Below are positions 17,337 to 27,848 of a DNA stretch of 64,000 nucleotides, one piece after another. The position numbers and the translations under genes were made by a program. Numbering within the stretch: position 1 is the first letter of the stretch; each line of letters begins with the position of its first letter. Under the pieces are notes generated by a model that saw nothing but the letters and a program-made list of their open reading frames with translations, ran no database searches and was not told the DNA's origin. Where the stretch lies: contig CBDCQQ010000004.1 in the NCBI GenBank assembly GCA_965220665.1, forward strand, positions 868,001 to 932,000, given 5' to 3'. This DNA comes from JAJDZL01 sp965220665. Lineage in GTDB: Bacteria > Pseudomonadota > Gammaproteobacteria > Arenicellales > JAJDZL01.

Positions 17337-17798
17337 TCAGATGCTCATTTCGCGGACCATTCGAATAGCCTCACGATTTGTCCACGACCATACCATACTG
17401 TCGGCCATTTTGAAGTCAACCCAGCAACAAGCACTGTGTTCGTCGGGTTTGAGTACAACCGGAGCAGGTTCCGGCAAACGGAGCGAGAATACATGTTCTA
17501 GATTTCTATTGACTCCAGGTCCAAATCTCTGCCGCATTGACGGGGGAATGACAAATCTAAAACGACGTTTCAAGTCCTTTATTTTGCTGGCGTTGGTCGA
17601 AATTCCCGTCTCTTCCCTCAATTCTCGAACAGCAGCTTCAACTGCCGTTTCACCAGACCAACGAATACTGCCTGTTACAGATTGCCAGTAGGCAGGAGCT
17701 CGAATGCGTTTTAGTAACAGAACCTGAATAGTCAATGTATGGATGACAAGCAGTATCGATTCCGGACGCTTGAACTGGAGTTGTGAGTCGGAAGGCAT
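17337..17798 (-). CDS. nudB: Dihydroneopterin triphosphate diphosphatase NudB (NUDIX)
   Basis: A 153-aa NUDIX hydrolase with opening FKRPESILLVIHT and ending SWTNREAIRMV. The Nudix box covers about residues 43-65, with GETAVEAAVRELREETG giving the metal-binding REx2EE core. NudB removes pyrophosphate from dihydroneopterin triphosphate in folate synthesis. It lies 20 bases after aspS, the classic aspS-nudB linkage in gammaproteobacteria. Confidence 0.9.
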   Translation of the reverse strand: MPSDSQLQFKRPESILLVIHTLTIQVLLLKRIRAPAYWQSVTGSIRWSGETAVEAAVRELREETGISTNASKIKDLKRRFRFVIPPSMRQRFGPGVNRNLEHVFSLRLPEPAPVVLKPDEHSACCWVDFKMADSMVWSWTNREAIRMVREMSI

Positions 17799-17818
17799 AA
17801 CTCACTCCAGAGAATTGA

Positions 17819-19630
17819 TTAGGCTCGGCTTTTGACGCCAGCGATGCTCTGAGCAGTCGGTTTGATGCGAAGCTCCAGTTCATCCAACTGGTCCTGAGCA
17901 ATTGCGTTTGGCGCATCAGTAAGTGGACAATAGGCTCTCTGCGTTTTTGGAAACGCAATCACATCCCGAATGGAAGTTTCACCCGCCAGCAAAGCTGCGA
18001 TACGGTCAATTCCAAATGCGATCCCACCGTGAGGTGGCGCACCGGAAGTCAGTGCAGTAAGCAAAAATCCGAATTTTTCATTGATGCTCTCATCGGACAG
18101 TCCCAACATGCGGAATATTCGATGCTGAATATCAAACCGATGATTTCGAATGGAACCACCGCCAATTTCGACTCCGTTCAATACCAGATCATAGGCGCGA
18201 GAGAGAACTGCGCCTGGATCTTCCTCAATCAGGTCAATCGCATCCTCTTTTGGTGCAGTAAATGGATGATGCAAAGCTTGCCATCGGTCCCCATCCACAT
18301 CGTATTCAACCAATGGAAAATCCAAAATCCAAACCGGTCTCCAACCTTCTTCAATGATTTCAAAGTCTGCACCAATTCGATTTCTAAGTGCACCTAAGGC
18401 TGCATAGACTGTCGATCGATGATCTGCGCCAAAGAAAACGATGTCATTGGCTTGAAGTTGACAATCACTGATGATGGTTTCGATTGCTGAATCGGAAAGA
18501 AACTTGAGAATTGGAGATTGCATCCCGGCCCGGCCCTGAACTGGATTGTTGACCTTGATATAAGCAAGCCCCTTTGCTCCGAATTGTGCGACAAATTCGG
18601 TATAAGCATCAATTTTCTGACGAGTCAACGATACACCTTTCGGTACTCTGAGTGCGGCTACACGCCCGTCCTTGAGATTGGCCGCCCGATTGAAGACTTT
18701 AAACTCTTCACTCTTCATGGCTTCGGTCAGATCAGTCAGTTCGAGCGGGATGCGTAAATCGGGTCGGTCGGAACCAAAGCGACGTATGGCATCAGCATAG
18801 GTGAGCACCGGAAATTGCGAAGGCAGTTCGACATCAGATATTTTTCGGAAAGCCAGACGAAAAAGATCTTCCATCAACCGCATGATGTCTGATTCTTTGA
18901 CAAATGCCATTTCCAGATCCAATTGGGTGAATTCCGGTTGCCGGTCTGCTCGAAGGTCTTCATCCCTGAAGCACTTTACAATCTGATAATATCGCTCGAA
19001 GCCTGAAATCACTAGAATCTGTTTGAACATCTGGGGCGATTGCGGCATCGCGTAAAAAGAGCCAGTCTGTATGCGGCTCGGCACCAAATAGTCTCTCGCC
19101 CCTTCCGGCGTTGATCGAGTCAGCATTGGGGTTTCAATCTCGGTAAAATCCCGCTCCTCCAGGAACGTGCGAATTGTACGAACCAAAGCATGTCTCAATC
19201 GCAGATTGCGCTGCATTCTGGATCGTCTGAGATCAAGATACCGATATTTCAGACGTACTGTTTCATTTACATCGTCATCATCAATCTGAAACGGCAGTTG
19301 ATCGGTCTTGTTCAGAATCTCTAATTCGTCTGCGATAACCTCGACTGTGCCGGTCGGTAGAGCAGAATTTTCAGTGCCTTCCGGTCTTTGGCTAACCTTG
19401 CCCGATACTCGAAGTACGTATTCGTTGCGGACGGACTCTGCACGTGCAAAACTTTCTGCTTGCTCAGGACTAACGACGACCTGAACAATTCCACTATGGT
19501 CGCGAAGATCGATAAAGATCAATCCACCGTGATCCCGTCGACTGTTGGTCCAGCCGGTAACAACAACATCGGTGTCAATGTGACTCTCACCAAGCGAGGC
19601 ACACAGGTGAGTGCGCATACTAGTATTCAA
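17819..19630 (-). CDS. aspS: Aspartyl-tRNA synthetase AspS
   Basis: A 603-aa class II aminoacyl-tRNA synthetase of the bacterial type. It shows the anticodon-binding OB fold (VVVTGWTNSRRDHGGLIFIDLRDHSG), motif 1 (FLEERDFTEIETPMLTRSTPEGA), motif 2 (CFRDEDLRADRQPEFTQLD), the bacterial GAD insertion domain, and motif 3 (GGIAFGIDRIAALLAG). The usual start would be the second ATG (19618, MRTHLCASLGE); both ATGs are possible. Confidence 0.97.
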   Translation of the reverse strand: MNTSMRTHLCASLGESHIDTDVVVTGWTNSRRDHGGLIFIDLRDHSGIVQVVVSPEQAESFARAESVRNEYVLRVSGKVSQRPEGTENSALPTGTVEVIADELEILNKTDQLPFQIDDDDVNETVRLKYRYLDLRRSRMQRNLRLRHALVRTIRTFLEERDFTEIETPMLTRSTPEGARDYLVPSRIQTGSFYAMPQSPQMFKQILVISGFERYYQIVKCFRDEDLRADRQPEFTQLDLEMAFVKESDIMRLMEDLFRLAFRKISDVELPSQFPVLTYADAIRRFGSDRPDLRIPLELTDLTEAMKSEEFKVFNRAANLKDGRVAALRVPKGVSLTRQKIDAYTEFVAQFGAKGLAYIKVNNPVQGRAGMQSPILKFLSDSAIETIISDCQLQANDIVFFGADHRSTVYAALGALRNRIGADFEIIEEGWRPVWILDFPLVEYDVDGDRWQALHHPFTAPKEDAIDLIEEDPGAVLSRAYDLVLNGVEIGGGSIRNHRFDIQHRIFRMLGLSDESINEKFGFLLTALTSGAPPHGGIAFGIDRIAALLAGETSIRDVIAFPKTQRAYCPLTDAPNAIAQDQLDELELRIKPTAQSIAGVKSRA

Positions 19631-19644
19631 TGATTAATGCGGTG

Positions 19645-19974
19645 TCAGGTTGCAACAGGCGTGGCGACCTTACTTTTATCAGATTCTGACTTGTTGGGAG
19701 GTTCAGTCTTCTTTGCGTCGGAGTCGCTGGTGTCGGCTTTGGGAGTTGGCTCTTCGTCTGACGCCTTTTTGGACTTATCATCTGATTTACCTGAGTTTTT
19801 GAAGTCGGTTTCGTACCAACCAGTACCCTTCAAATGAAACGCTGCAGCCGACAGCTTTTTCTGCAGACTACTTTCCAGACAAACCGGGCAATCAGTCAGA
19901 GGATTTTCTCTAATTCCCTGAAGAGTTTCAAATTCGTAATCGCAGGCTGAGCAAATGTATTCGAATATTGGCAT
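19645..19974 (-). CDS. FmdB-family zinc-ribbon protein
   Basis: A 109-aa protein opening MPIFEYICSACDYEFE, with a second pair CPVCL (Cys-x2-Cys) making the FmdB/CxxC zinc ribbon. Its C-terminal half is a low-complexity Lys/Asp/Ser-rich tail (SDDKSKKASDEEPTPKADTS). FmdB-type proteins often sit just upstream of aspS in proteobacteria, as here (14-base gap). Function is not established. ATG 19974 chosen because the ribbon normally starts at the first Met. Confidence 0.88.
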   Translation of the reverse strand: MPIFEYICSACDYEFETLQGIRENPLTDCPVCLESSLQKKLSAAAFHLKGTGWYETDFKNSGKSDDKSKKASDEEPTPKADTSDSDAKKTEPPNKSESDKSKVATPVAT

Positions 19975-20239
19975 TTTCGTTGAGTCAGTTGTGCGCAATT
20001 AATCCTATTCAAATAGTGTCGCTTGCATTGAAATCAAGTATCAATGCACGTTACTGGCCGAAGATTTGGCTTGATAGAGTTCCGAAATTCAAATGCATAC
20101 CTGAAGAAATTTCAGGGTCTTGTGACATTAGATTGGATAGGGGGAGAGTCCTTACCAAGTCAGCGTGGAGATTATATATTTGATTAAGTCCTCTCAACCT
20201 CTCAGTTGAAATTTTCCGCAATAATAGCTCGGACTCGGA

Positions 20240-21592
20240 TCATTCACCTGCAACTGCCATATTGCTCAACAATATCGAACCCGTTCGAACTCCTGTACGA
20301 TAATCGACATCTTTTCCAACCTCGACCAGTGAACGAAACATGTCTCGTAAATTTCCAGCGATGGTTACCTCTTCAACTGGGAATTGAATCTCACCATTTT
20401 CCACCCAAAATCCACTAGCACCTTGAGAATAATCGCCCGTCACCTGGTTGATGCCAAAGCCCATGGTATGCGTTACCAATAAACCCTTATTCATCAACTT
20501 TACCATTTCATCAAAATCCCGGTCTCCTGGATCAATGGTTAGATTGAACGTACCACCAGCATTTGCAGTCGTTTCGAGGCCTAATTTACGCGCTGAATAA
20601 CTAGAAAGCAGGTATTTTTGCAGTACTCCATCCGTCACAATATCACAAGTTTCAGTCGCAACGCCTTCGTCATCACACACTGCGCTACCAATGCCACGCT
20701 TCAGATGTGGTTGCTCATGAATACGGGTCTTTTCAGGAAATATCTGCTGTCCCAGACTATCAAGAAGAAAACTGGCTTTACGATACAGCGCTCCGCCGCT
20801 AATTGCACCAACAAAGTTCTTGAGCAGACTACCGGCGGTAGGTGCCTCAAACAATACGGGAACTGAACATGTCTTGATTTTACGGGCATCAAGCCGACGC
20901 AGAGTCCGACGTGCTGCCATGGCACCGATGGACTGGGGGGAATCTAGTGCGCCTGGGTCTCGAGATGCACTAAACCAATAATCGGTTTGCATTCCCGATT
21001 CAGTTTGACCAATAACACTACATACGATGCTGTGACGGGTTTTTCGTCCAGCGACCAGCAACCCATCGCTGTTACCAAAAGCTGAGTCCTGAATCGAGGT
21101 GCCTATTGATGCTCCTTCAGAATTTACAATTCTCGAGTCACTTGAAAGCGCTGCCTCCTCGCAGGAGAGTGCTATCTCCAGAGCCTGATCGCGATCAATC
21201 TGCCATGGCAGATCGAGTTCCAAGTCTGCTGTCTCATTGACCAAGCGATCCTTTGGTGGCAATCCGTTACACGAATCTTCTGCAGTGTATTTAGCAATAC
21301 TTGCAGCAGCGCGAACTGTATCTTCTATCGCTTGCTGGTCAAAATCTGATGTGGAACTGCTACCCTTTCGCAATCCCATAAAGACGGTTATTCCGAGGCC
21401 GCCACCGTTCTGGTGCTCAATGGTTTCAAGTTCACCCATCCTGACAGTTAAATCATAACCTGAGGTTCGAGATACTCCAGCAACCGCCCCACTTGTCCCC
21501 ATGCGCTTAGCGAATTCCAAGGCATAGACTACCGCATTCGCCAGTTCAGGATTTGCCGAACCCGAATCTTGAATAATTGATCTTGCTTGCAT
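20240..21592 (-). CDS. pmbA: Metalloprotease subunit PmbA (TldE)
   Basis: The 450-aa partner of TldD. The TldD/TldE heterodimer degrades unfolded peptides and matures some modified peptides such as microcin B17, and in E. coli is needed to degrade CcdA. PmbA lacks the zinc HExxxH motif and is the non-catalytic half. Family segments are GLGITVFMGLRKGSSSTSDF and the C-terminal NLRDMFRSLVEVGKDVDYR. It directly follows tldD. ATG 21592 is preferred over the TTG at 21604. Confidence 0.94.
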   Translation of the reverse strand: MQARSIIQDSGSANPELANAVVYALEFAKRMGTSGAVAGVSRTSGYDLTVRMGELETIEHQNGGGLGITVFMGLRKGSSSTSDFDQQAIEDTVRAAASIAKYTAEDSCNGLPPKDRLVNETADLELDLPWQIDRDQALEIALSCEEAALSSDSRIVNSEGASIGTSIQDSAFGNSDGLLVAGRKTRHSIVCSVIGQTESGMQTDYWFSASRDPGALDSPQSIGAMAARRTLRRLDARKIKTCSVPVLFEAPTAGSLLKNFVGAISGGALYRKASFLLDSLGQQIFPEKTRIHEQPHLKRGIGSAVCDDEGVATETCDIVTDGVLQKYLLSSYSARKLGLETTANAGGTFNLTIDPGDRDFDEMVKLMNKGLLVTHTMGFGINQVTGDYSQGASGFWVENGEIQFPVEEVTIAGNLRDMFRSLVEVGKDVDYRTGVRTGSILLSNMAVAGE

Positions 21593-21606
21593 AGTTAACA
21601 CCAACC

Positions 21607-23058
21607 CTAAACGACGACGCCACCGACTGTTATTTCATCCAGCCGCAACGTAGGCTGGCCGACTCCAACTGGAACCAGTTGTCCATCTTTACCGCATGTA
21701 CCAATGCCGGAGTCCAACTCCAGATTGTTTCCGACCATTGAAACCCGAGTCAGCACATCTGGTCCATTACCGATGAGTGTGGCACCCTTGACAGGTTGGG
21801 TTACTTTGCCATTTTCAATTTTGTAGGCTTCAGTTGCAGAAAAAACGAAGTTCCCCGAGGTAATGTCGACCTGACCTCCACCAAATTGAACGGCATAGAG
21901 TCCGTTGTCAACTGATTCGATAATCTCATCATGTTCCGATTCACCAGACAACATGTAGGTATTTGTCATTCTTGGCATCGGCAAATGCGCGAACGACTGA
22001 CGGCGACCGTTACCGGTAGGAGACTGTCCCATCAGACGTGCATTGGTCAAATCCTGCATGTACCCTTTCAGAATTCCTTTTTCGATCAATACAGTATTTT
22101 GGGATTGAGTCCCCTCATCATCAATACTGAGTGATCCCCTACGGTTTTCGATCGTACCATCGTCCACAATCGTGCACAGATCAGACGCTACCTTCTCACC
22201 AATTCGCCCGGAAAATGCGGATGTTCCCTTCCGATTGAAATCGCCTTCTAACCCGTGCCCAATGGCTTCATGAAGCAATATTCCCGGCCACCCAGGCCCT
22301 AATACAACCGTCATAGTTCCTGCTGGACCGTCCACTGACTCTAGATTCGTGAGAGCCTGTCGAACAGCTTCCCGCGCGTAGCTGAGCGCTCTTTCGTCCT
22401 GCTGGAAGAATTCATAAGACTGTCTGGAACCACCCCCAAAACTGCCGCGCTCGCGCCTTCCATTCTGTTCTGCAACAACCGTAACATTCAGACGAATCAA
22501 CGGGCGCACATCGGCACAGATCGTCCCATCGTGCCCGACGATCATGACTACGTCATGCTCACCGGCCAGATTGACCATCACTTCCTTGACGCGGGGGTCC
22601 TGCTTGCGCGCCTCCTGTTCAACGCGCTCCAAGAGTGCAATTTTCGCACCTTCATCAAGACTCTGTAGAGGGTTGTCCTCTGAGTAACGCACTGGAACCT
22701 GTGTACTGCCTTTACCCATCAGCCCAGATTTTCTTGAGCCGACTCCTTGCGCAATCCCGCGAGCTGACTGGGCTGCGTGGGTCAAGGCACCCAGACTTAA
22801 GTCATCAGAAAAAGCAAAGCCTGTTTTTTCACCACTTACTGCACGCAGTCCCACGCCCTTATCCACCGAATAGGCGCCAGACTTGACGATACCCTCTTCA
22901 AGGGACCAGTTTTCACTTCTCGAATACTGAAAGTAAACATCCGCATAATCAATTGATTTACCGATCATCTTTCCCAACAACTGATCCAGCTCTCGATCAC
23001 TGACCTCAGCTGGCTCAAGCAGTGTTTTGCGGGCGATTTCAATGTAATTTTCCATCAT
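21607..23058 (-). CDS. tldD: Metalloprotease TldD
   Basis: The 483-aa catalytic half of TldD/TldE. The zinc site HEAIGHGLEGD (HExxxH) is intact in the middle of the protein, followed by the C-terminal GIGTCGKDGQLVPVGVGQPT segment. The 5' neighbour after a 272-base gap is the nitrilase gene; in many gammaproteobacteria tldD directly follows yhdP, so two small genes lie between them here. Confidence 0.95.
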   Translation of the reverse strand: MMENYIEIARKTLLEPAEVSDRELDQLLGKMIGKSIDYADVYFQYSRSENWSLEEGIVKSGAYSVDKGVGLRAVSGEKTGFAFSDDLSLGALTHAAQSARGIAQGVGSRKSGLMGKGSTQVPVRYSEDNPLQSLDEGAKIALLERVEQEARKQDPRVKEVMVNLAGEHDVVMIVGHDGTICADVRPLIRLNVTVVAEQNGRRERGSFGGGSRQSYEFFQQDERALSYAREAVRQALTNLESVDGPAGTMTVVLGPGWPGILLHEAIGHGLEGDFNRKGTSAFSGRIGEKVASDLCTIVDDGTIENRRGSLSIDDEGTQSQNTVLIEKGILKGYMQDLTNARLMGQSPTGNGRRQSFAHLPMPRMTNTYMLSGESEHDEIIESVDNGLYAVQFGGGQVDITSGNFVFSATEAYKIENGKVTQPVKGATLIGNGPDVLTRVSMVGNNLELDSGIGTCGKDGQLVPVGVGQPTLRLDEITVGGVVV

Positions 23059-23330
23059 TAGGTCCTTCTATCAGGAGTCAACTCACTAACCGCTGACAAT
23101 ACCGTCCCAATTCATCTAGACGTTATGAAAGCGGAAACAACACGAAAATAAAGCAGTTAACAGAATCGAAATGAACTGCAAGACGAGTATTTATGATTAT
23201 AGCAACGCCAACTCACTGCGTATCTTCTCACAGGGACTTGCCTTTCAAACAGGTGCGTTGCCAATCCATTATTCAATGTGCTTTTACAAATTACGATTTC
23301 ACTTGCTTTTCGCATCGAAAGAAATTATTT

Positions 23331-24125
23331 TTATGAATCCATGAAGCGTCTGCGGATGGAGTCGACGCGATCAATTTCAATTTCACCATAAATTACGCCG
23401 TTACCTTTGGTCTGACAGGCAATGATTTGACCCCACGGGTCAACAATCATTGAATGTCCATACGTTTGTCTATCACCAGGGTGGTTACCCCACTGTGCAG
23501 GCGCAACAACATATGCGTGATTCTCTATCGCACGTGCTCTTAGTAAAACCTCCCAGTGATGCTTGCCAGTGGTATAGGCAAATGCAGATGGAACTGCAAA
23601 CCAGGATGCTCCATTTGCCGTTAATTGATTGTAGAGCGACGGAAACCTGACATCGTAACAGGTGGTTAGTCCACACGTGCCAACAGGCGTATCCTGCATC
23701 ACGATTTTTGTACCCGGTTCCGTGTAGCGAGATTCTGAATAACGTTCTCCGTTCGATAAATTTACGTTAAACAGATGAATCTTGTCATATCGGCAGACAC
23801 CTGTCCCGCGATCATCAAACAGAAAGCTTGCATTTCGAACCATTTTCAATTGTCGGCTGCGTACAAAAACACCGGCTGCGAGAATCCAGATACCCATTTC
23901 CTTTGCTAAATCAGACAGGAAGTTCTGTACTAGCCCGGGCGTACATTCAGGTTCAGCAAAATGAAGCCGCTGCTGGTCATCAGCCGCCATCAAGGCAAAA
24001 CATTCAGGTAGAGCAGCCAGAACCGCACCTTCCTCACACGCCTGAGCAACCAGATCTCGCGTTAAATTGAGATTTTTATTGATGTCTGCCCCAGCATTCA
24101 GTTGAATCGCAGCTACTCGCGGCAT
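23331..24125 (-). CDS. Carbon-nitrogen hydrolase, Nit/omega-amidase type
   Basis: A 264-aa nitrilase-superfamily amidase. The Glu-Lys-Cys triad is visible: LPECFAL (about residue 41), YDKIHLFNV (about 114) and the nucleophile in LTTCYDVRFP (about 153). Closest to the Nit1/YbeM group that hydrolyses deaminated glutathione, a metabolite-repair role; the exact substrate is inferred. It overlaps its upstream neighbour by one base and so belongs to the yhdP run. Confidence 0.88.
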   Translation of the reverse strand: MPRVAAIQLNAGADINKNLNLTRDLVAQACEEGAVLAALPECFALMAADDQQRLHFAEPECTPGLVQNFLSDLAKEMGIWILAAGVFVRSRQLKMVRNASFLFDDRGTGVCRYDKIHLFNVNLSNGERYSESRYTEPGTKIVMQDTPVGTCGLTTCYDVRFPSLYNQLTANGASWFAVPSAFAYTTGKHHWEVLLRARAIENHAYVVAPAQWGNHPGDRQTYGHSMIVDPWGQIIACQTKGNGVIYGEIEIDRVDSIRRRFMDS

Positions 24126-24481
24126 CAGTAATCGCTCAATGTAGCAACGATAAGGACAATTGTCTCAGGGATTCCAGACGCGGGTTCGAGCAAAATGTCA
24201 GATTGTGGGATGCCAAGACTCACCAGAGAATTCCGAAGGGCGACTGCCCAGGAATTGCCCTCGTCACCCCCGGGATAACGGATGGTCAGCTGTGCGTTTT
24301 CCAATTCATCGTAATGAGCAAGTGCTGACCGGAGCTGTGGTATTTGAAGAACATCATCTACCGAGGAGTCTTGCGGCCATTCGTAGTGCGCGATTTGAAC
24401 TTCAATATCTGCAATCGCTACACCGGACAGCGCACAAAGCGCCAAAACTGAAAAAATGATTCTCTGTAATCGTCGACTCAT
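24125..24481 (-). CDS. Small exported protein of unknown function
   Basis: A 118-aa product with an N-terminal signal (RRLQRIIFSVLALCALSGVAIADI). The mature part contains RSALAHYDELENAQLTIRYP and SLVSLGIPQSDILLEPASG, weakly resembling the C-terminal half of OmpA-like domains (LV-LGIP-DI-L). No Cys-lipobox is seen. ATG 24481 gives the signal peptide directly; a longer frame begins inside yhdP. It lies between yhdP and the nitrilase, suggesting an envelope role. Confidence 0.6.
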   Translation of the reverse strand: MSRRLQRIIFSVLALCALSGVAIADIEVQIAHYEWPQDSSVDDVLQIPQLRSALAHYDELENAQLTIRYPGGDEGNSWAVALRNSLVSLGIPQSDILLEPASGIPETIVLIVATLSDY

Positions 24482-24528
24482 AACACATCTGCTCGGTTGA
24501 AATTGACGAATGAAATCACCCGCGTTCA

Positions 24529-27500
24529 CTAGGAACCCTTCGGTTTGACTACAGGATTGTCCCATGGCCCGGTAATATCATATCGGTAAGAGAATCTGAT
24601 ATCCATCTCTTCGGCGAGCTTACCGCCTACATAAACCAAAGCACCTGTAACTGGATTAATCAGCACTGCTGCCAACGTGGTTAATGAATTCCTGATTTTT
24701 GGCTCTACTCCCATTGTGATTTGATGCTGCCTAGTGTTCCAGTCAGAGGTACCGGTCATAACCATTGACATCGTTGGTCCCTCCAGAAATATTCCTTCCA
24801 CGTTAAAAACCCCTTTTTCCAATTTGGCTGTACCTGTCATTGTCTCGTACAAAATTCCATCTTCAACTAAAACATCAGTAATATCGTGAGAAAACTTTCG
24901 GAAAAGAACATCGTAATTCAGCGCACCAATAAGTTTGAGGGCATCGTCACTGGCGCTTTTGTTCAAAATCGATCCCGCCCGGGAATTGAACTCGACACTG
25001 CCATCCACCAATTTGGTGTCCCATCGGGTAAGTGCCGCGCTCCATTCAATTTCGCCAGACAGTTTTGTGTTTCCGCGACTAATTCGGTCGGGATAGCCAA
25101 AATCTTCCAGTGTTAATCCAAAGTCCAATGAGTTTAATTTGAAAGCAAGTTTGGAAGTTTGGTCATAATACCAATCTCCATTCGCCTGAAGTGTGAAATG
25201 TGGCTTATTGAAGCTGGCGCGTGAGATGCGCCAGCTTTTTGCCTCTGGCCGACCATCAATAGCGCTTGCACCTAATCGGTATTGACCATATCGGGTATCC
25301 GCACATCGAAACTTTATCTCGGGCAGTTTGGCTGGGTCGGTGGGTTTAGACGTTTTCTTCTTTCCTGAAGGATCTATGTGACACTTCGAAAGATCGATAT
25401 TCAGAAAAGCCGATTCACCTTCATGTATGAATTGTGTGCTCTTATATTGAGCATTCCCCGTGAGCGAGTCTGATGAAAGTCCTACTTCCCAATGCGTTGG
25501 TTTTTTCTCAGCCACAACATCTGCATTTCGCAGTTCATAACCGCCTGGGATTGTCAGTTCGTTCGCTTTGATAACGATACGGTTTAACGCGCTGGACATT
25601 TCAAATTCACCACGGTCTTCACTCTCTATGCGCATCTTTGACCAGGCATCATAATCAAGTTGCGGGAGATTCACAGTTAAAACGATGCCCGGAGTAGATT
25701 GCGGTATATCAACAGAAGTAACGACCCCGGTTGTACCCGTCCCCTTCGGCAGCGGAAGTCCCAATGAAACTGTTCCGGATTGAGTTTTCCACTTTTCATC
25801 TTTGAGTGTCGCCACAAGAGATGCTTTCGCCGCCGGTCCCAAACTCAGGTCAATTTTTCGTTCTTTTTTACCCTTGGTTTGTATCCCAATTTTCAAAGGC
25901 ATCTCAATGCCTGCGCCTTTACGTACTGGTTCAGGCAACGTCGAAACGACATCGTTAAGCGAAGATGAAATATTGATTTCATTTCGGTCGGAAGCAAATA
26001 CAAAGTCCGCTTGCCAATCCAGCTTGCCGGACAGTCGGCTGGCAACCGATCTGCCCAAAACCACGTCCAACGCATCTGGCTTTGCCTGACCCGAGGCTTG
26101 TCCTGTAGCGGTAAAGTTTCCGGTGGTGCCTGAACCTGTAAACTGGGAACTGAATGAACCACCTAGCATCTGTCCAGATACATCGCCAGATGTAATACCA
26201 TACCGACCAACTACCAGATGTCCCGAAGTGTTTGTTACATCAATACCAAAAGAAGTTGCCAATTCAGCGTCAGCGAATTTGATATCCCCTACCACATCAA
26301 ATTCTTTCCCTCTCCTGAGTGGAACATCAATAGCCACAAAGATCTCACCTTCGCCCTCGCCACCGGCAATCCAGTTCAATTTGCCAGGTGACACAATGCC
26401 ATCCTTACCGAACAGGTCAGTTGCAACTTTGAGGGGTAAGCCAATTCTGGCACCAACTTTCATGATGGGATCGGCAATTGCTATATTTTCGATCTTTGCT
26501 TCCAAGCTCTCAAGCGGGTACCCGTATATTGATCCGTGAGTGCCGGTTACGACAACGCTTTTGCCGCTCACATTAATGGTACCTGCTCCATGTTTTAGCG
26601 CTGGCCACTTCTCACCGAACCTGTAGGTGATATTTGTAACACTCGCATCAGCGTCTAGCTGCCAATCTCCCTGCTTACGAAAGTCATCCGGTGTGCCACT
26701 GAATTTACCCCGCATCTCAGTTAACCACAGGGAGTCAATTCGTTCATTTGCATGTTTATAGAATTTTGGAGTAAATGCTCTTGGAATCTGATCTAAAGCA
26801 GCTCTTAAGTCCAGTGATTTCAATGCGAATTCAACATCAACACGAGGAATGCCAGAACTGTCAAATTTCATTCTGCCATCTGCCGCGAAATTCAAACCAT
26901 TTGTGTCAGCTATTGTCCCACTCAGGCGTGAATCAATTGCTTCAAGGGAAAAGTTAATCGATCCAATTTCATTACCAGTCCAGTGTGCATCAGCACTGGC
27001 ATTAATTCTGGTATCGAGGCTAGCCAGGTTAAGTGCTGAAATTCTGGGTACGTTGCTAAAAATCGGTGCCAGTCGGGCAATTTCAGCTGACTTTGCGATG
27101 AGTTCTAATTCGGTTGCTTCCTGACCATTCTCTCGCTTGGATTTAGCAATATTCAGGGTGACAAGCATTTCAGAATGCTCATTTGACGTCATATTGACGG
27201 ACACAAAACTCAAATCCTGCGCACTTTGCCCTTCGACTGAAAATCCACCTGTGAAGTCGACCGGATTAGCACTTCTGTCAAATCTGAACTCGTATTCACC
27301 ATCTTCAACATCAATTTGCCTCACTGATGACAAAAACCCCAACCCCGCCGGTAACATGCTAGCGTCGTTGAAGTCGAACTGAGTTTGAAGTGGTCGAGTG
27401 TCTTTTGTCACAAAGCGATGTGTTGTGACCTTAGGTTTGACAACCTCGAATTTCTCAATTTCCCAGTTCTGTCCAAACCATGGCAAAGATATCTGAACTT

Positions 27501-27777
27501 CAACCTGTTCAGCTGTCAGTTCTATTAACTCCTTATGTGTTTCTCGTTCAATTTCCAACGCATCGATTCTGATGACTGCATTCTGGTCAACCCAGCCAGC
27601 TCGAACAGACCCAAGTTTCAGATCTGTACCCTGTGTGGCTGCTACATATTCAATTAACGAAGGGGTGAATGAATTCAGATTGGTCAGAAGCAATACTGCG
27701 AACAATATCAACAAAAGTACCACAGCACTCAACCAGGCAAGAATGCGACTTCCTATTCTGAATAGCTTAATTAACAT
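24529..27777 (-). CDS. yhdP: AsmA-like protein YhdP (DUF3971)
   Basis: A 1082-aa envelope-spanning protein. One N-terminal membrane helix (LSAVVLLLILFAVLLLTNLNSF) anchors a very long beta-rich domain of the AsmA/TamB-like bridge family, ending ITGPWDNPVVKPKGS. YhdP family members move phospholipid between inner and outer membrane. Neighbours maf upstream and, two genes downstream, tldD match the familiar maf-rng-yhdP-tldD arrangement, though rng itself is missing. Confidence 0.93.
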   Translation of the reverse strand: MLIKLFRIGSRILAWLSAVVLLLILFAVLLLTNLNSFTPSLIEYVAATQGTDLKLGSVRAGWVDQNAVIRIDALEIERETHKELIELTAEQVEVQISLPWFGQNWEIEKFEVVKPKVTTHRFVTKDTRPLQTQFDFNDASMLPAGLGFLSSVRQIDVEDGEYEFRFDRSANPVDFTGGFSVEGQSAQDLSFVSVNMTSNEHSEMLVTLNIAKSKRENGQEATELELIAKSAEIARLAPIFSNVPRISALNLASLDTRINASADAHWTGNEIGSINFSLEAIDSRLSGTIADTNGLNFAADGRMKFDSSGIPRVDVEFALKSLDLRAALDQIPRAFTPKFYKHANERIDSLWLTEMRGKFSGTPDDFRKQGDWQLDADASVTNITYRFGEKWPALKHGAGTINVSGKSVVVTGTHGSIYGYPLESLEAKIENIAIADPIMKVGARIGLPLKVATDLFGKDGIVSPGKLNWIAGGEGEGEIFVAIDVPLRRGKEFDVVGDIKFADAELATSFGIDVTNTSGHLVVGRYGITSGDVSGQMLGGSFSSQFTGSGTTGNFTATGQASGQAKPDALDVVLGRSVASRLSGKLDWQADFVFASDRNEINISSSLNDVVSTLPEPVRKGAGIEMPLKIGIQTKGKKERKIDLSLGPAAKASLVATLKDEKWKTQSGTVSLGLPLPKGTGTTGVVTSVDIPQSTPGIVLTVNLPQLDYDAWSKMRIESEDRGEFEMSSALNRIVIKANELTIPGGYELRNADVVAEKKPTHWEVGLSSDSLTGNAQYKSTQFIHEGESAFLNIDLSKCHIDPSGKKKTSKPTDPAKLPEIKFRCADTRYGQYRLGASAIDGRPEAKSWRISRASFNKPHFTLQANGDWYYDQTSKLAFKLNSLDFGLTLEDFGYPDRISRGNTKLSGEIEWSAALTRWDTKLVDGSVEFNSRAGSILNKSASDDALKLIGALNYDVLFRKFSHDITDVLVEDGILYETMTGTAKLEKGVFNVEGIFLEGPTMSMVMTGTSDWNTRQHQITMGVEPKIRNSLTTLAAVLINPVTGALVYVGGKLAEEMDIRFSYRYDITGPWDNPVVKPKGS

Positions 27778-27848
27778 AAATTGCTTTGCCTGATCTGGAA
27801 AAGTGACCTGCGAGTTGGATCAGAGAATTTCGATTTTCCTTGATTTAT